The notes beneath the pieces are model-generated. The model did not search any database. It was not told the DNA's origin and saw nothing but the letters and a program-made list of their open reading frames with translations. DNA of 39,302 nucleotides, from positions 1 through 39,302 of the forward strand of contig NZ_JANGCE010000033.1 of assembly GCF_024462775.1 (NCBI RefSeq). The letters are read 5' to 3'. This DNA is from Butyricicoccus faecihominis. GTDB lineage: Bacteria; Bacillota; Clostridia; Oscillospirales; Butyricicoccaceae. The position numbers and the translations under genes were made by a program. Below are positions 14,339 through 22,666 of the stretch, piece after piece. Each line of letters starts with the position of its first letter. Within the stretch, counting starts at the first letter, position 1.

Positions 14339-14453
14339 TGTAAGGGCGGCGCATGTCATGACCCGCAACGGCGCCGCATACGCTATGGGTGGAAATTGCG
14401 CCCCTTGGGGCGTGTTTCAATATAAAACTCACATACACAAAAGGAGACGAAAA
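14339..14453 (+). other. Structured 5' leader of the lipoprotein mRNA
   Basis: GCGGCGC (14346-14352) pairs with GCGCCGC (14371-14377), and CGCCCC-TT-GGGGCG (14399-14412) forms a second hairpin. AAGGAGA follows, 7 bases from the ATG. No known riboswitch consensus was recognised; there is no T-run after the second hairpin. Mirror at 24850-24964. Confidence 0.4.
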
Positions 14454-15344
14454 ATGAGAAATACCAGAAGCTGGCCGCGGCGGGCGGCCGCGGCGATCCT
14501 GACACTGACGATGGCGGCTGGGCTTGGCGCCTGCGGCGACAAGGCTGACGGCGGCGCCGCCGGCCAGAGCATCGAGGATATCATGAAGACCGCGCAGGCC
14601 AACATGGCGGATGTTAAGAGCATGAGCTATGATATGACCATGAGCATGGAAATGAAGGCGAATGACGAGACCCTGAAGATCGCCACGAGCGGCAAGGTCG
14701 ACCAGATCGTCGATCCGATCACGATGAAACTGGATATGAACGTGGATATGGGCGAGGTCGGCAATATGAATACCGCCATGTACGTTGCGCAGGATGGCGA
14801 TAAGTACATGCTGTACACCGGAATTGACGCGGGCGACGGCAATCTGGTTTGGCAGAAGCAGGAGATGGCCGATACCTCCGCGTTCGATCAGATGGACGCG
14901 CGCGAAAGCTTTGACCTGTATCTTTCCAGCGCGGAAAGCTTTAAGGAAAACGGTACCGAAACGGTTGCCGGCGCGGAAGCGACCCGCTATGACGGCACGA
15001 TCTCCGAGGAGGACCTGGCTCAGGTGCTCGAAGCTTCCGGCGTAATGGACCAGTTTTCCAGCCTAGGCATTACGGGCGACCAGCTGGATACCATGCTCAC
15101 CGATCTGGGCGACCTGCCGATCAGTCTGTGGATCTCCAAGGCGGACCAGATCCCGGTCAAGTACGAAATGGACATGACCGCGATCATGCAGAGCCTGATG
15201 GGCAAGATGATGGACAGCATGGGCGCGGGCGAGGACGATAAGCTCGACGTAGCCAACGTGCTCGTATCCATGACCGTGAGCAACATCAACGGTGTGGAAA
15301 GCATTGAAATCCCCGCGGAAGCGCTGAACGCTGCCGCCGCGTAA
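14454..15344 (+). CDS. Secreted lipoprotein, LppX/LolA-like or DUF6612-like
   Basis: This 296-residue protein has a lipoprotein signal peptide: RR-rich n-region, hydrophobic AAAAILTLTMAAGLGAC with lipobox LGAC and lipidated Cys27. The mature part is acidic and methionine-rich with a repeating beta pattern (YDMTMSMEMKANDE, ITMKLDMNVDM, MYVAQDGDKYMLYTG, GAEATRYDGTISEEDL, LPISLWISKADQIPVKYEMD), as in the half-barrel fold of LolA/LppX-type lipoproteins. It would be anchored on the outer face of the membrane; its ligand is unknown. The frame is open to 14139, but AAAGGAGACG and the signal peptide fix the start at 14454. Confidence 0.8.
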   Translation: MRNTRSWPRRAAAAILTLTMAAGLGACGDKADGGAAGQSIEDIMKTAQANMADVKSMSYDMTMSMEMKANDETLKIATSGKVDQIVDPITMKLDMNVDMGEVGNMNTAMYVAQDGDKYMLYTGIDAGDGNLVWQKQEMADTSAFDQMDARESFDLYLSSAESFKENGTETVAGAEATRYDGTISEEDLAQVLEASGVMDQFSSLGITGDQLDTMLTDLGDLPISLWISKADQIPVKYEMDMTAIMQSLMGKMMDSMGAGEDDKLDVANVLVSMTVSNINGVESIEIPAEALNAAAA

Positions 15345-15357
15345 AAAGCAAAAGCGC

Positions 15358-15393
15358 AAAAAGTCTCCGATGTAAGAATCGGAGACTTTTTTT
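15358..15393. terminator. Bidirectional terminator between convergent genes
   Basis: AAAAAGTCTCCGAT (15358-15371)/ATCGGAGACTTTTTTT (15378-15393), loop GTAAGA. T-runs occur on both strands, so it serves the lipoprotein gene (plus) and the antiporter gene (minus). Mirror at 23910-23945. Confidence 0.93.
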
Positions 15394-15421
15394 ATGCGAA
15401 AAAGGCGGTGCGGCGCGTGCG

Positions 15422-16636
15422 CTAACGCAGCTCGCCCGACCATTCAAAGCCTTTTTTGGCGATGACGACCGCGAGCACCTCGTTGATGACCGCCGCGGCC
15501 GCGATCGTGCCCTGAATGATCTGCGCGCTTTCGGGCGCGGGGCCGCTGAGCACGGAAACGGCAATGCCGGTGAAAACGAGCGAGACGCCGGAATGCGGCA
15601 GCAGCGTAAGTCCCAAATACTTGCGCACGGTCTGCGGCGCGCCGGTAAGGGTCGCGCCCAGATAAGCGCCGCCATACTTGCCCGCCGCGCGTGAGAGGAT
15701 GTATAGGGCGGTAAACAGGCCCGCGCCCAAGATCAGATGGTAATCGAGCGGCGCGCCCAAATTTAAAATGACCACGATCATCGACAAACCGAGGAACGGG
15801 TTGAAGCTGCACAGAATCCGTTCCAGCCGTACCTCGCCCACCATATTGGCAAAAACGGCGGAGAACGCCATACCGATGAGCATGAAGTTCAAAACAGGGC
15901 GCGGCATGACCCGGTAGTTCAAGTAAAAACCGGCGGCGGAGGCAAGGAGCAGGGTGCCAACGAGCAGCGCGACCGTCGGCGCGGCCCCCCGTTCCTTTTT
16001 CAGGAGCAAACCGGCCGGCACGCCCACCGCCGCGCCAATTCCCAGCGGCAGCAGCACGACTAACGCGATCATATACGCCGGTAAACGCTCGGTAGAAACA
16101 CGGGAAGCCACAAGGGAGATGACCGAAAAGAACACCACAACGCCCACCATATCGTCCAGCGCGGCCATGGGGATCAGGGTTTTGGTGACCGGCCCATTGG
16201 TTTGAAATTCCCGCACGATCGAAAGCGCCGGAGCCGGAGCGGTGGCCAACGCGATGCCGCCAAAGATCACGGCGAGATAGAGCGGGATATCCATGAAATG
16301 AAAAATGATGCCAAACACCAGACTGACCACCAGAAAGGTGCCGAGCGACTGCGTCAGCGTGGTGACGATGATCTGCTTGCCGAACTGCTTGATTCGCTTC
16401 CACACAAGCTCCGTGCCGATCAGAAGGCCGACAGTGCACTCCAGAACGTGAACGGCGGCTTGGTACCACGGCGCGTCGAGCACGCTCTGATCGAGCAGCT
16501 GCAGCGCGTGCGGGCCGAGGAGCATGCCTGTGATCAGCCAGCCGAGAATAGCGGGCAGCTTGATCCTAGCGAGCAGCCTGCCCACCAGAAAAGCAAGAAC
16601 GACTGTGGCCAAAAGCCTGAGAATCGGTAATAGCAT
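15422..16636 (-). CDS. CPA2-family cation:proton antiporter (Na+/H+ or K+/H+)
   Basis: This 404-residue membrane protein has about 12 transmembrane helices of the Na_H_Exchanger family. The unwound-helix region ATAPAPALSI (131-140) and the ion-binding pair Asp161-Asp162 (ALDDMVG) correspond to the double aspartate of electrogenic antiporters such as NapA. There is no C-terminal RCK/TrkA domain, unlike KefB/C. The start is the ATG at 16636 after AAAGGAGG, not the upstream in-frame ATG. It is 25 bases downstream of the TetR gene, with which it forms an operon. Which ion is moved cannot be told from sequence. Confidence 0.92.
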   Translation of the reverse strand: MLLPILRLLATVVLAFLVGRLLARIKLPAILGWLITGMLLGPHALQLLDQSVLDAPWYQAAVHVLECTVGLLIGTELVWKRIKQFGKQIIVTTLTQSLGTFLVVSLVFGIIFHFMDIPLYLAVIFGGIALATAPAPALSIVREFQTNGPVTKTLIPMAALDDMVGVVVFFSVISLVASRVSTERLPAYMIALVVLLPLGIGAAVGVPAGLLLKKERGAAPTVALLVGTLLLASAAGFYLNYRVMPRPVLNFMLIGMAFSAVFANMVGEVRLERILCSFNPFLGLSMIVVILNLGAPLDYHLILGAGLFTALYILSRAAGKYGGAYLGATLTGAPQTVRKYLGLTLLPHSGVSLVFTGIAVSVLSGPAPESAQIIQGTIAAAAVINEVLAVVIAKKGFEWSGELR

Positions 16637-16661
16637 AGGGCCTCCTTTGTTGCACGCGCCG

Positions 16662-17285
16662 TCAGTCCTTTTCCTTCGCAACGCCGTAAAGCATAAGGTC
16701 GATTAGGGCGGGCAGCTTGCTTTCGTGGTTTTCAATCAGGAGGGACAGGTCGGTGCCGCCGACAGCCTGCATTTGATAATACCCGTTGAACATCTCCTGA
16801 AAAATAAAGAAATACTCTTTGGCGGCCTGCGCCGAGATGCCGTCGCGCAATTCAATGTGATCGAGCACCGCTTGGTAGCGGGCGGCATGGAAGCCGTCGA
16901 ACGCGCGGCGAAGCGTCCGAAGCTCGTTTGCCAGATGAAGCGGGGGCTGGAACAGCGTTTGAAAGAAAAGGCGCTTATACGAGGGATGGTCGGTAAAAAA
17001 GGTTTGCCGCCGCGCGAGCAGCAGCCGCAGGCTGCCCGCCGTATCGTCCGGCGGGTAAGACGCGCTTTGCAGGTATGCGGTCAGCTCGTCAAAGCAGGCC
17101 TGCACACACCGCAGATACAGCTGATCCTTGTTTTCAAAATTGTAATAGATCAGCCCCTTGGGGATATGGTTAACGCTGCAAATGTTGTTGATAGAAGCGC
17201 TTTCATAGCTTTTGCCGCCAAATTCAGCGATTGCCGCGGTTAAAATGCGCTGATACGTGCGTTTGCTCCGTTCCTCCTGCTTCAT
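16662..17285 (-). CDS. TetR-family transcriptional regulator
   Basis: The protein has 207 residues. The N-terminal TetR HTH is at about 10-56 (RILTAAIAEFGGKSYESASI, NHIPKGLIYYNFENKDQLY), followed by a helical ligand domain. It is the first gene of a two-gene operon with the cation/proton antiporter, and its own promoter is overlapped by two palindromes, so it probably represses both genes. Start ATG after TTAGGAGG. The inducer is unknown; drugs, bile acids or ionic stress are guesses from context. Confidence 0.92.
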   Translation of the reverse strand: MKQEERSKRTYQRILTAAIAEFGGKSYESASINNICSVNHIPKGLIYYNFENKDQLYLRCVQACFDELTAYLQSASYPPDDTAGSLRLLLARRQTFFTDHPSYKRLFFQTLFQPPLHLANELRTLRRAFDGFHAARYQAVLDHIELRDGISAQAAKEYFFIFQEMFNGYYQMQAVGGTDLSLLIENHESKLPALIDLMLYGVAKEKD

Positions 17286-17302
17286 GCGCCGGCCTCCTAA
17301 AG

Positions 17303-17346
17303 TAGACTGTATGGTCTATTTTATACGAAATAGACCGATCGGTCAA
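17303..17346 (-). promoter_or_regulatory. TetR-antiporter promoter with two operators
   Basis: On the minus strand: TTGACC (17341-17346), 17 bp, TAAAAT (17318-17323). The perfect palindrome GACCGATCGGTC (17333-17344) covers the -35, and the imperfect palindrome TAGACCATACAGTCTA (17303-17318) follows the -10. The shared TAGAC half suggests two TetR dimers. Mirror at 21957-22000. Confidence 0.8.
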
Positions 17347-17446
17347 TAAATTTTTTCAAACGAATTGAGAATGGAACGGAACCACACCCCCTGCAAACAC
17401 CATGGCGAATCCGGCAAGGCCTTGTGAAAAGTGCTGTTTTATTGAC

Positions 17447-17475
17447 TTGATATGCGGGGGGACGAGTTGTATAAT
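17447..17475 (+). promoter_or_regulatory. Promoter of the diguanylate cyclase gene
   Basis: TTGATA (17447-17452), 17 bp, TATAAT (17470-17475), diverging from the TetR promoter about 100 bp away. Mirror at 21828-21856. Confidence 0.8.
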
Positions 17476-17538
17476 GGTAACAACACAATGCATAGATGTG
17501 CTTGCGGCCCGATATAAAAAAATAAACGGGGGATCACC

Positions 17539-19191
17539 ATGAGCGTTCGTACTTCCATGTACCGCATGGTTTTTGCTTTGATCGTCTTGCCCTTTCTACT
17601 GTTTAGCTTGGTTATCACAAATCTGTACTCCAGCATACTGGAGAACATCATTGCGGATAGCCTTCGTGTGGTCGCGGATGCGCAAGTTGCGGAAATGGCG
17701 AATTTTTGTGAGCAGCAAAAAGAATATCTGGAATTTATCGGCACCATGGATCTGTCTCACGCGGCCATGCGCAGCGAGCTGGCCGGAGATATGAACCAGT
17801 ATTTGGACAATGTGCTTTTGGCCCGCGTGCAAACGCTGGACTATTTGAACACCCTTGCTATCATTGACAACAAGAACCGCGTCGTCGCGTGCAGCGCGGC
17901 CCACACGGCCTTTGCGAATGAGGGCATCGATAACGTGTTGCAAGCCATGAAGGGGCAGCCCTTCCACATTTCCGACGTGTTGACGGACGCCAAGGGCCAA
18001 AAATTGCTGGTGGCGACCGCCCGGATCGAGGAGGGCGGGCAGACGCTCGGCTATATTTTGGCGGAGATCAATCTTGATTTTTACAGCGCGATCCGCGAGC
18101 GGGCCGAGCTTTGGAACGACTCGACGTTCTATTTGCTGGACGGCCGCGGGCAGATCGTCAGCGCGGGCACGCAAAACGAAAAGCGGGAAAGCTTTGTGAC
18201 GAGCGCGCAGGAGCGCGAGGATTATAACGAAAAATATAGCGCCATTGATTTTGAAAAGGAACCCGAAGGCAGCTTTTGCTACACCATGAACGAAAATAGT
18301 TACATCACCTATTATTCCGACGTGGCATATACCGATTGGCGCGTGCTGCTTTCGGTGAATTTGAGCAATTACCAGTCCAAGGAGACCGTGTATTTCGTTT
18401 TGGCGTGCTCCATGGTGCTGTTATGCATCCTGCTGGCGATATGGATCGGCCGGTTTGCCTCCAAGCGGATCATCCATCCCATCAAAAGCATTTCCGGCAC
18501 CCTGCAAAACATCAGGCAGGAGCAGGATTATACGCTGCGGGTAGCGGTTGAACGCAAGGATGAGCTGGGCAGCTTGGCCGGGGAAGTGAACGAGCTGCTT
18601 GACTTTATAGAAACGGAAAATCTCTATAAAACGCAGCAGCAGCGCCTGCTTCAGGCAAAGGCCGAGCAGGATGCGCTGACCAAGGTGCTGAACAAGGAGC
18701 GCATCGATCAGGTCTTGCAGGAGGCGATCGAGCGGCACCGGGCGGATTGCACGCCGATGGCGGTCCTGTTTGTGGATGTGGATGATTTTAAAGATTTCAA
18801 TACACAGTATGGGCATAACGTGGGCGATCAGGTGCTTTTGTACCTCACCTCCAAGTTGGCGCAGCAAACGGGCGGCACGGTGGGCCGCGTGGGCGGAGAC
18901 GAGTTTTTGGTGATCATGGAAGCGCCGGAGCAGCTTGCTTCGCTCGACGCGTTCCTGAACCGGCTGGAAGAGCCGTCGAATAACCAGTTCGTTGTGCGCG
19001 GCAGCGGCGCCCGGCTGTATGTTTATTGCAGTATCGGCGCGGTCCGTATCGACTTTGCGCAAAGCGGTATGGAGAATTTGACTTCGGCCCAAGTGACCGA
19101 ACGGGCGGACGCCGCCATGTACCAAGCCAAGCACGGCGGCAAGCACGGCCACGTGATTTTAGACTATACGCCCCCCGATGTTATGGAATAA
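17539..19191 (+). CDS. Membrane diguanylate cyclase: dCACHE sensor, HAMP, GGDEF
   Basis: The protein has 550 residues. Transmembrane helix 1 is at about 9-29, an extracellular dCACHE-like sensor at about 35-280, helix 2 at about 285-305, HAMP at about 306-358, a short coiled linker, then a GGDEF domain at about 375-540. The catalytic motif GGDEF is exact at 452-456, with VDVDDFKDFN and YGHNVGDQVL upstream, so it should make c-di-GMP from two GTP at the inner membrane face in response to an external ligand. The RxxD inhibitory site expected 9 to 6 residues before GGDEF is absent (QTGG there). Start ATG after GGGGG. No EAL domain or riboswitch was seen nearby. Confidence 0.94.
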   Translation: MSVRTSMYRMVFALIVLPFLLFSLVITNLYSSILENIIADSLRVVADAQVAEMANFCEQQKEYLEFIGTMDLSHAAMRSELAGDMNQYLDNVLLARVQTLDYLNTLAIIDNKNRVVACSAAHTAFANEGIDNVLQAMKGQPFHISDVLTDAKGQKLLVATARIEEGGQTLGYILAEINLDFYSAIRERAELWNDSTFYLLDGRGQIVSAGTQNEKRESFVTSAQEREDYNEKYSAIDFEKEPEGSFCYTMNENSYITYYSDVAYTDWRVLLSVNLSNYQSKETVYFVLACSMVLLCILLAIWIGRFASKRIIHPIKSISGTLQNIRQEQDYTLRVAVERKDELGSLAGEVNELLDFIETENLYKTQQQRLLQAKAEQDALTKVLNKERIDQVLQEAIERHRADCTPMAVLFVDVDDFKDFNTQYGHNVGDQVLLYLTSKLAQQTGGTVGRVGGDEFLVIMEAPEQLASLDAFLNRLEEPSNNQFVVRGSGARLYVYCSIGAVRIDFAQSGMENLTSAQVTERADAAMYQAKHGGKHGHVILDYTPPDVME

Positions 19192-19255
19192 AAAGGTGTT
19201 TTCCGATAAAAAACGTATTTTCTGCGGAATCCGGGAACATTTGCAAAACTTTTTG

Positions 19256-19284
19256 TTGACTTTATCGCGATTAAGAGGTACAGT
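19256..19284 (+). promoter_or_regulatory. Promoter of the zinc-ribbon gene
   Basis: TTGACT (19256-19261), 17 bp, TACAGT (19279-19284); ATG 46 bases downstream. Mirror at 20019-20047. Confidence 0.6.
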
Positions 19285-19330
19285 TAAACCATCGACCAAT
19301 CATGGCGAACTAACTTAAAAGAGGTATTAC

Positions 19331-19606
19331 ATGTTTCAAGACAAAACTATCGTCTGCAAGGATTGCGGACAGGAGTTCACCTTCACAGCCAGCGAACAGG
19401 AGTTCTTTGCTGAAAAGGGCTTCACCAACGAGCCGCAGCGCTGCAAGCCCTGCCGCGATGCACGCAAAGGCAACTCCCGCGGTGGTCAGGGTGGCGGCCG
19501 CCAGATGTATGACGCTGTTTGCGCCGAGTGCGGCAAGCCCTGCAAGGTGCCCTTCGAGCCCCGCAACGACCGTCCTGTGTACTGCAGCGATTGTTTCCGC
19601 AGATAA
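19331..19606 (+). CDS. Small zinc-ribbon protein (zf_Tbcl plus CxxC-x17-CxxC)
   Basis: The protein has 91 residues with two zinc-binding units. The first pairs C9-x2-C12 with C38-x2-C41 (IVCKDCGQEF to RCKPCRDAR). The second pairs C64-x2-C67 with C85-x2-C88, exactly 17 residues apart; C71 is extra. A glycine/arginine linker (about 45-58) joins them. Such proteins are widespread and abundant in Clostridia; a nucleic-acid-binding role is assumed but unproven. AAAAGAGG precedes the ATG. A strong terminator follows, which is also the palindrome axis. Confidence 0.9.
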   Translation: MFQDKTIVCKDCGQEFTFTASEQEFFAEKGFTNEPQRCKPCRDARKGNSRGGQGGGRQMYDAVCAECGKPCKVPFEPRNDRPVYCSDCFRR

Positions 19607-19632
19607 ACAGAACTCGTCTCCCATAGCTTGTT

Positions 19633-19670
19633 AAAAAGCACCCCAAAGCGATCGCTTTGGGGTGCTTTTT
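19633..19670. terminator. Terminator hairpin at the axis of the inverted repeat
   Basis: A perfect 38-bp palindrome: AAAAAGCACCCCAAAGC, loop GATC, and the complementary arm ending GGGGTGCTTTTT. On its own it is a normal bidirectional intrinsic terminator for the zinc-ribbon gene. Its arms are long enough to let a short-k assembly graph, or a self-priming 3' end, fold back onto the opposite strand. Confidence 0.92.
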
Positions 19671-19696
19671 AACAAGCTATGGGAGACGAGTTCTGT

Positions 19697-19972
19697 TTAT
19701 CTGCGGAAACAATCGCTGCAGTACACAGGACGGTCGTTGCGGGGCTCGAAGGGCACCTTGCAGGGCTTGCCGCACTCGGCGCAAACAGCGTCATACATCT
19801 GGCGGCCGCCACCCTGACCACCGCGGGAGTTGCCTTTGCGTGCATCGCGGCAGGGCTTGCAGCGCTGCGGCTCGTTGGTGAAGCCCTTTTCAGCAAAGAA
19901 CTCCTGTTCGCTGGCTGTGAAGGTGAACTCCTGTCCGCAATCCTTGCAGACGATAGTTTTGTCTTGAAACAT
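19697..19972 (-). CDS. Small zinc-ribbon protein (mirror copy)
   Basis: Identical to the gene at 19331-19606: 91 residues, four CxxC pairs. The two copies converge on the shared terminator at 19633-19670, only 90 bases apart. Confidence 0.85.
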   Translation of the reverse strand: MFQDKTIVCKDCGQEFTFTASEQEFFAEKGFTNEPQRCKPCRDARKGNSRGGQGGGRQMYDAVCAECGKPCKVPFEPRNDRPVYCSDCFRR

Positions 19973-20111
19973 GTAATACCTCTTTTAAGTTAGTTCGCCA
20001 TGATTGGTCGATGGTTTAACTGTACCTCTTAATCGCGATAAAGTCAACAAAAAGTTTTGCAAATGTTCCCGGATTCCGCAGAAAATACGTTTTTTATCGG
20101 AAAACACCTTT

Positions 20112-21764
20112 TTATTCCATAACATCGGGGGGCGTATAGTCTAAAATCACGTGGCCGTGCTTGCCGCCGTGCTTGGCTTGGTACATGGCGGCGTCCGCCC
20201 GTTCGGTCACTTGGGCCGAAGTCAAATTCTCCATACCGCTTTGCGCAAAGTCGATACGGACCGCGCCGATACTGCAATAAACATACAGCCGGGCGCCGCT
20301 GCCGCGCACAACGAACTGGTTATTCGACGGCTCTTCCAGCCGGTTCAGGAACGCGTCGAGCGAAGCAAGCTGCTCCGGCGCTTCCATGATCACCAAAAAC
20401 TCGTCTCCGCCCACGCGGCCCACCGTGCCGCCCGTTTGCTGCGCCAACTTGGAGGTGAGGTACAAAAGCACCTGATCGCCCACGTTATGCCCATACTGTG
20501 TATTGAAATCTTTAAAATCATCCACATCCACAAACAGGACCGCCATCGGCGTGCAATCCGCCCGGTGCCGCTCGATCGCCTCCTGCAAGACCTGATCGAT
20601 GCGCTCCTTGTTCAGCACCTTGGTCAGCGCATCCTGCTCGGCCTTTGCCTGAAGCAGGCGCTGCTGCTGCGTTTTATAGAGATTTTCCGTTTCTATAAAG
20701 TCAAGCAGCTCGTTCACTTCCCCGGCCAAGCTGCCCAGCTCATCCTTGCGTTCAACCGCTACCCGCAGCGTATAATCCTGCTCCTGCCTGATGTTTTGCA
20801 GGGTGCCGGAAATGCTTTTGATGGGATGGATGATCCGCTTGGAGGCAAACCGGCCGATCCATATCGCCAGCAGGATGCATAACAGCACCATGGAGCACGC
20901 CAAAACGAAATACACGGTCTCCTTGGACTGGTAATTGCTCAAATTCACCGAAAGCAGCACGCGCCAATCGGTATATGCCACGTCGGAATAATAGGTGATG
21001 TAACTATTTTCGTTCATGGTGTAGCAAAAGCTGCCTTCGGGTTCCTTTTCAAAATCAATGGCGCTATATTTTTCGTTATAATCCTCGCGCTCCTGCGCGC
21101 TCGTCACAAAGCTTTCCCGCTTTTCGTTTTGCGTGCCCGCGCTGACGATCTGCCCGCGGCCGTCCAGCAAATAGAACGTCGAGTCGTTCCAAAGCTCGGC
21201 CCGCTCGCGGATCGCGCTGTAAAAATCAAGATTGATCTCCGCCAAAATATAGCCGAGCGTCTGCCCGCCCTCCTCGATCCGGGCGGTCGCCACCAGCAAT
21301 TTTTGGCCCTTGGCGTCCGTCAACACGTCGGAAATGTGGAAGGGCTGCCCCTTCATGGCTTGCAACACGTTATCGATGCCCTCATTCGCAAAGGCCGTGT
21401 GGGCCGCGCTGCACGCGACGACGCGGTTCTTGTTGTCAATGATAGCAAGGGTGTTCAAATAGTCCAGCGTTTGCACGCGGGCCAAAAGCACATTGTCCAA
21501 ATACTGGTTCATATCTCCGGCCAGCTCGCTGCGCATGGCCGCGTGAGACAGATCCATGGTGCCGATAAATTCCAGATATTCTTTTTGCTGCTCACAAAAA
21601 TTCGCCATTTCCGCAACTTGCGCATCCGCGACCACACGAAGGCTATCCGCAATGATGTTCTCCAGTATGCTGGAGTACAGATTTGTGATAACCAAGCTAA
21701 ACAGTAGAAAGGGCAAGACGATCAAAGCAAAAACCATGCGGTACATGGAAGTACGAACGCTCAT
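20112..21764 (-). CDS. dCACHE-HAMP-GGDEF diguanylate cyclase (mirror copy)
   Basis: Identical to 17539-19191, with GGDEF at residues 452-456 and no RxxD inhibitory site. Its promoter is mirrored at 21828-21856. Confidence 0.88.
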   Translation of the reverse strand: MSVRTSMYRMVFALIVLPFLLFSLVITNLYSSILENIIADSLRVVADAQVAEMANFCEQQKEYLEFIGTMDLSHAAMRSELAGDMNQYLDNVLLARVQTLDYLNTLAIIDNKNRVVACSAAHTAFANEGIDNVLQAMKGQPFHISDVLTDAKGQKLLVATARIEEGGQTLGYILAEINLDFYSAIRERAELWNDSTFYLLDGRGQIVSAGTQNEKRESFVTSAQEREDYNEKYSAIDFEKEPEGSFCYTMNENSYITYYSDVAYTDWRVLLSVNLSNYQSKETVYFVLACSMVLLCILLAIWIGRFASKRIIHPIKSISGTLQNIRQEQDYTLRVAVERKDELGSLAGEVNELLDFIETENLYKTQQQRLLQAKAEQDALTKVLNKERIDQVLQEAIERHRADCTPMAVLFVDVDDFKDFNTQYGHNVGDQVLLYLTSKLAQQTGGTVGRVGGDEFLVIMEAPEQLASLDAFLNRLEEPSNNQFVVRGSGARLYVYCSIGAVRIDFAQSGMENLTSAQVTERADAAMYQAKHGGKHGHVILDYTPPDVME

Positions 21765-21956
21765 GGTGATCCCCCGTTTATTTTTTTATATCGGGCCGCA
21801 AGCACATCTATGCATTGTGTTGTTACCATTATACAACTCGTCCCCCCGCATATCAAGTCAATAAAACAGCACTTTTCACAAGGCCTTGCCGGATTCGCCA
21901 TGGTGTTTGCAGGGGGTGTGGTTCCGTTCCATTCTCAATTCGTTTGAAAAAATTTA

Positions 21957-22000
21957 TTGACCGATCGGTCTATTTCGTATAAAATAGACCATACAGTCTA
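21957..22000 (+). promoter_or_regulatory. TetR-antiporter promoter and operators (mirror copy)
   Basis: Reads forward here: TTGACC (21957-21962), TAAAAT (21980-21985), palindromes at 21959-21970 and 21985-22000. Confidence 0.78.
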
Positions 22001-22017
22001 CTTTAGGAGGCCGGCGC

Positions 22018-22641
22018 ATGAAGCAGGAGGAACGGAGCAAACGCACGTATCAGCGCATTTTAACCGCGGCAATCGCTGAATTTGGCGGCAAAAGCTATGA
22101 AAGCGCTTCTATCAACAACATTTGCAGCGTTAACCATATCCCCAAGGGGCTGATCTATTACAATTTTGAAAACAAGGATCAGCTGTATCTGCGGTGTGTG
22201 CAGGCCTGCTTTGACGAGCTGACCGCATACCTGCAAAGCGCGTCTTACCCGCCGGACGATACGGCGGGCAGCCTGCGGCTGCTGCTCGCGCGGCGGCAAA
22301 CCTTTTTTACCGACCATCCCTCGTATAAGCGCCTTTTCTTTCAAACGCTGTTCCAGCCCCCGCTTCATCTGGCAAACGAGCTTCGGACGCTTCGCCGCGC
22401 GTTCGACGGCTTCCATGCCGCCCGCTACCAAGCGGTGCTCGATCACATTGAATTGCGCGACGGCATCTCGGCGCAGGCCGCCAAAGAGTATTTCTTTATT
22501 TTTCAGGAGATGTTCAACGGGTATTATCAAATGCAGGCTGTCGGCGGCACCGACCTGTCCCTCCTGATTGAAAACCACGAAAGCAAGCTGCCCGCCCTAA
22601 TCGACCTTATGCTTTACGGCGTTGCGAAGGAAAAGGACTGA
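22018..22641 (+). CDS. TetR-family regulator (mirror copy)
   Basis: Identical to 16662-17285: 207 residues, TetR HTH at about 10-56. AGGAGG ribosome site 6 bases before the ATG; the antiporter gene follows after 25 bases. Confidence 0.88.
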   Translation: MKQEERSKRTYQRILTAAIAEFGGKSYESASINNICSVNHIPKGLIYYNFENKDQLYLRCVQACFDELTAYLQSASYPPDDTAGSLRLLLARRQTFFTDHPSYKRLFFQTLFQPPLHLANELRTLRRAFDGFHAARYQAVLDHIELRDGISAQAAKEYFFIFQEMFNGYYQMQAVGGTDLSLLIENHESKLPALIDLMLYGVAKEKD

Positions 22642-22666
22642 CGGCGCGTGCAACAAAGGAGGCCCT

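Larger units (their letters stand above)
13999..14453. other. 455-bp divergent intergenic region between lacI and the lipoprotein gene
   Basis: It holds the lacI promoter and operator (14011-14068, minus), an inverted repeat CCGCTT (14070-14075)/AAGCGG (14108-14113) followed by seven T, the lipoprotein promoter (14304-14332, plus) and a structured leader (14339-14453). Between 14121 and 14303 I see no convincing gene or site. Mirror at 24850-25304. Confidence 0.6.

Noticed and set aside
14139-14453. N-terminal extension of the lipoprotein to 401 residues
   Set aside because: The extension is low-complexity, has no ribosome site, runs across the promoter, and would bury the signal peptide; AAGGAGACG before 14454 fixes the start.
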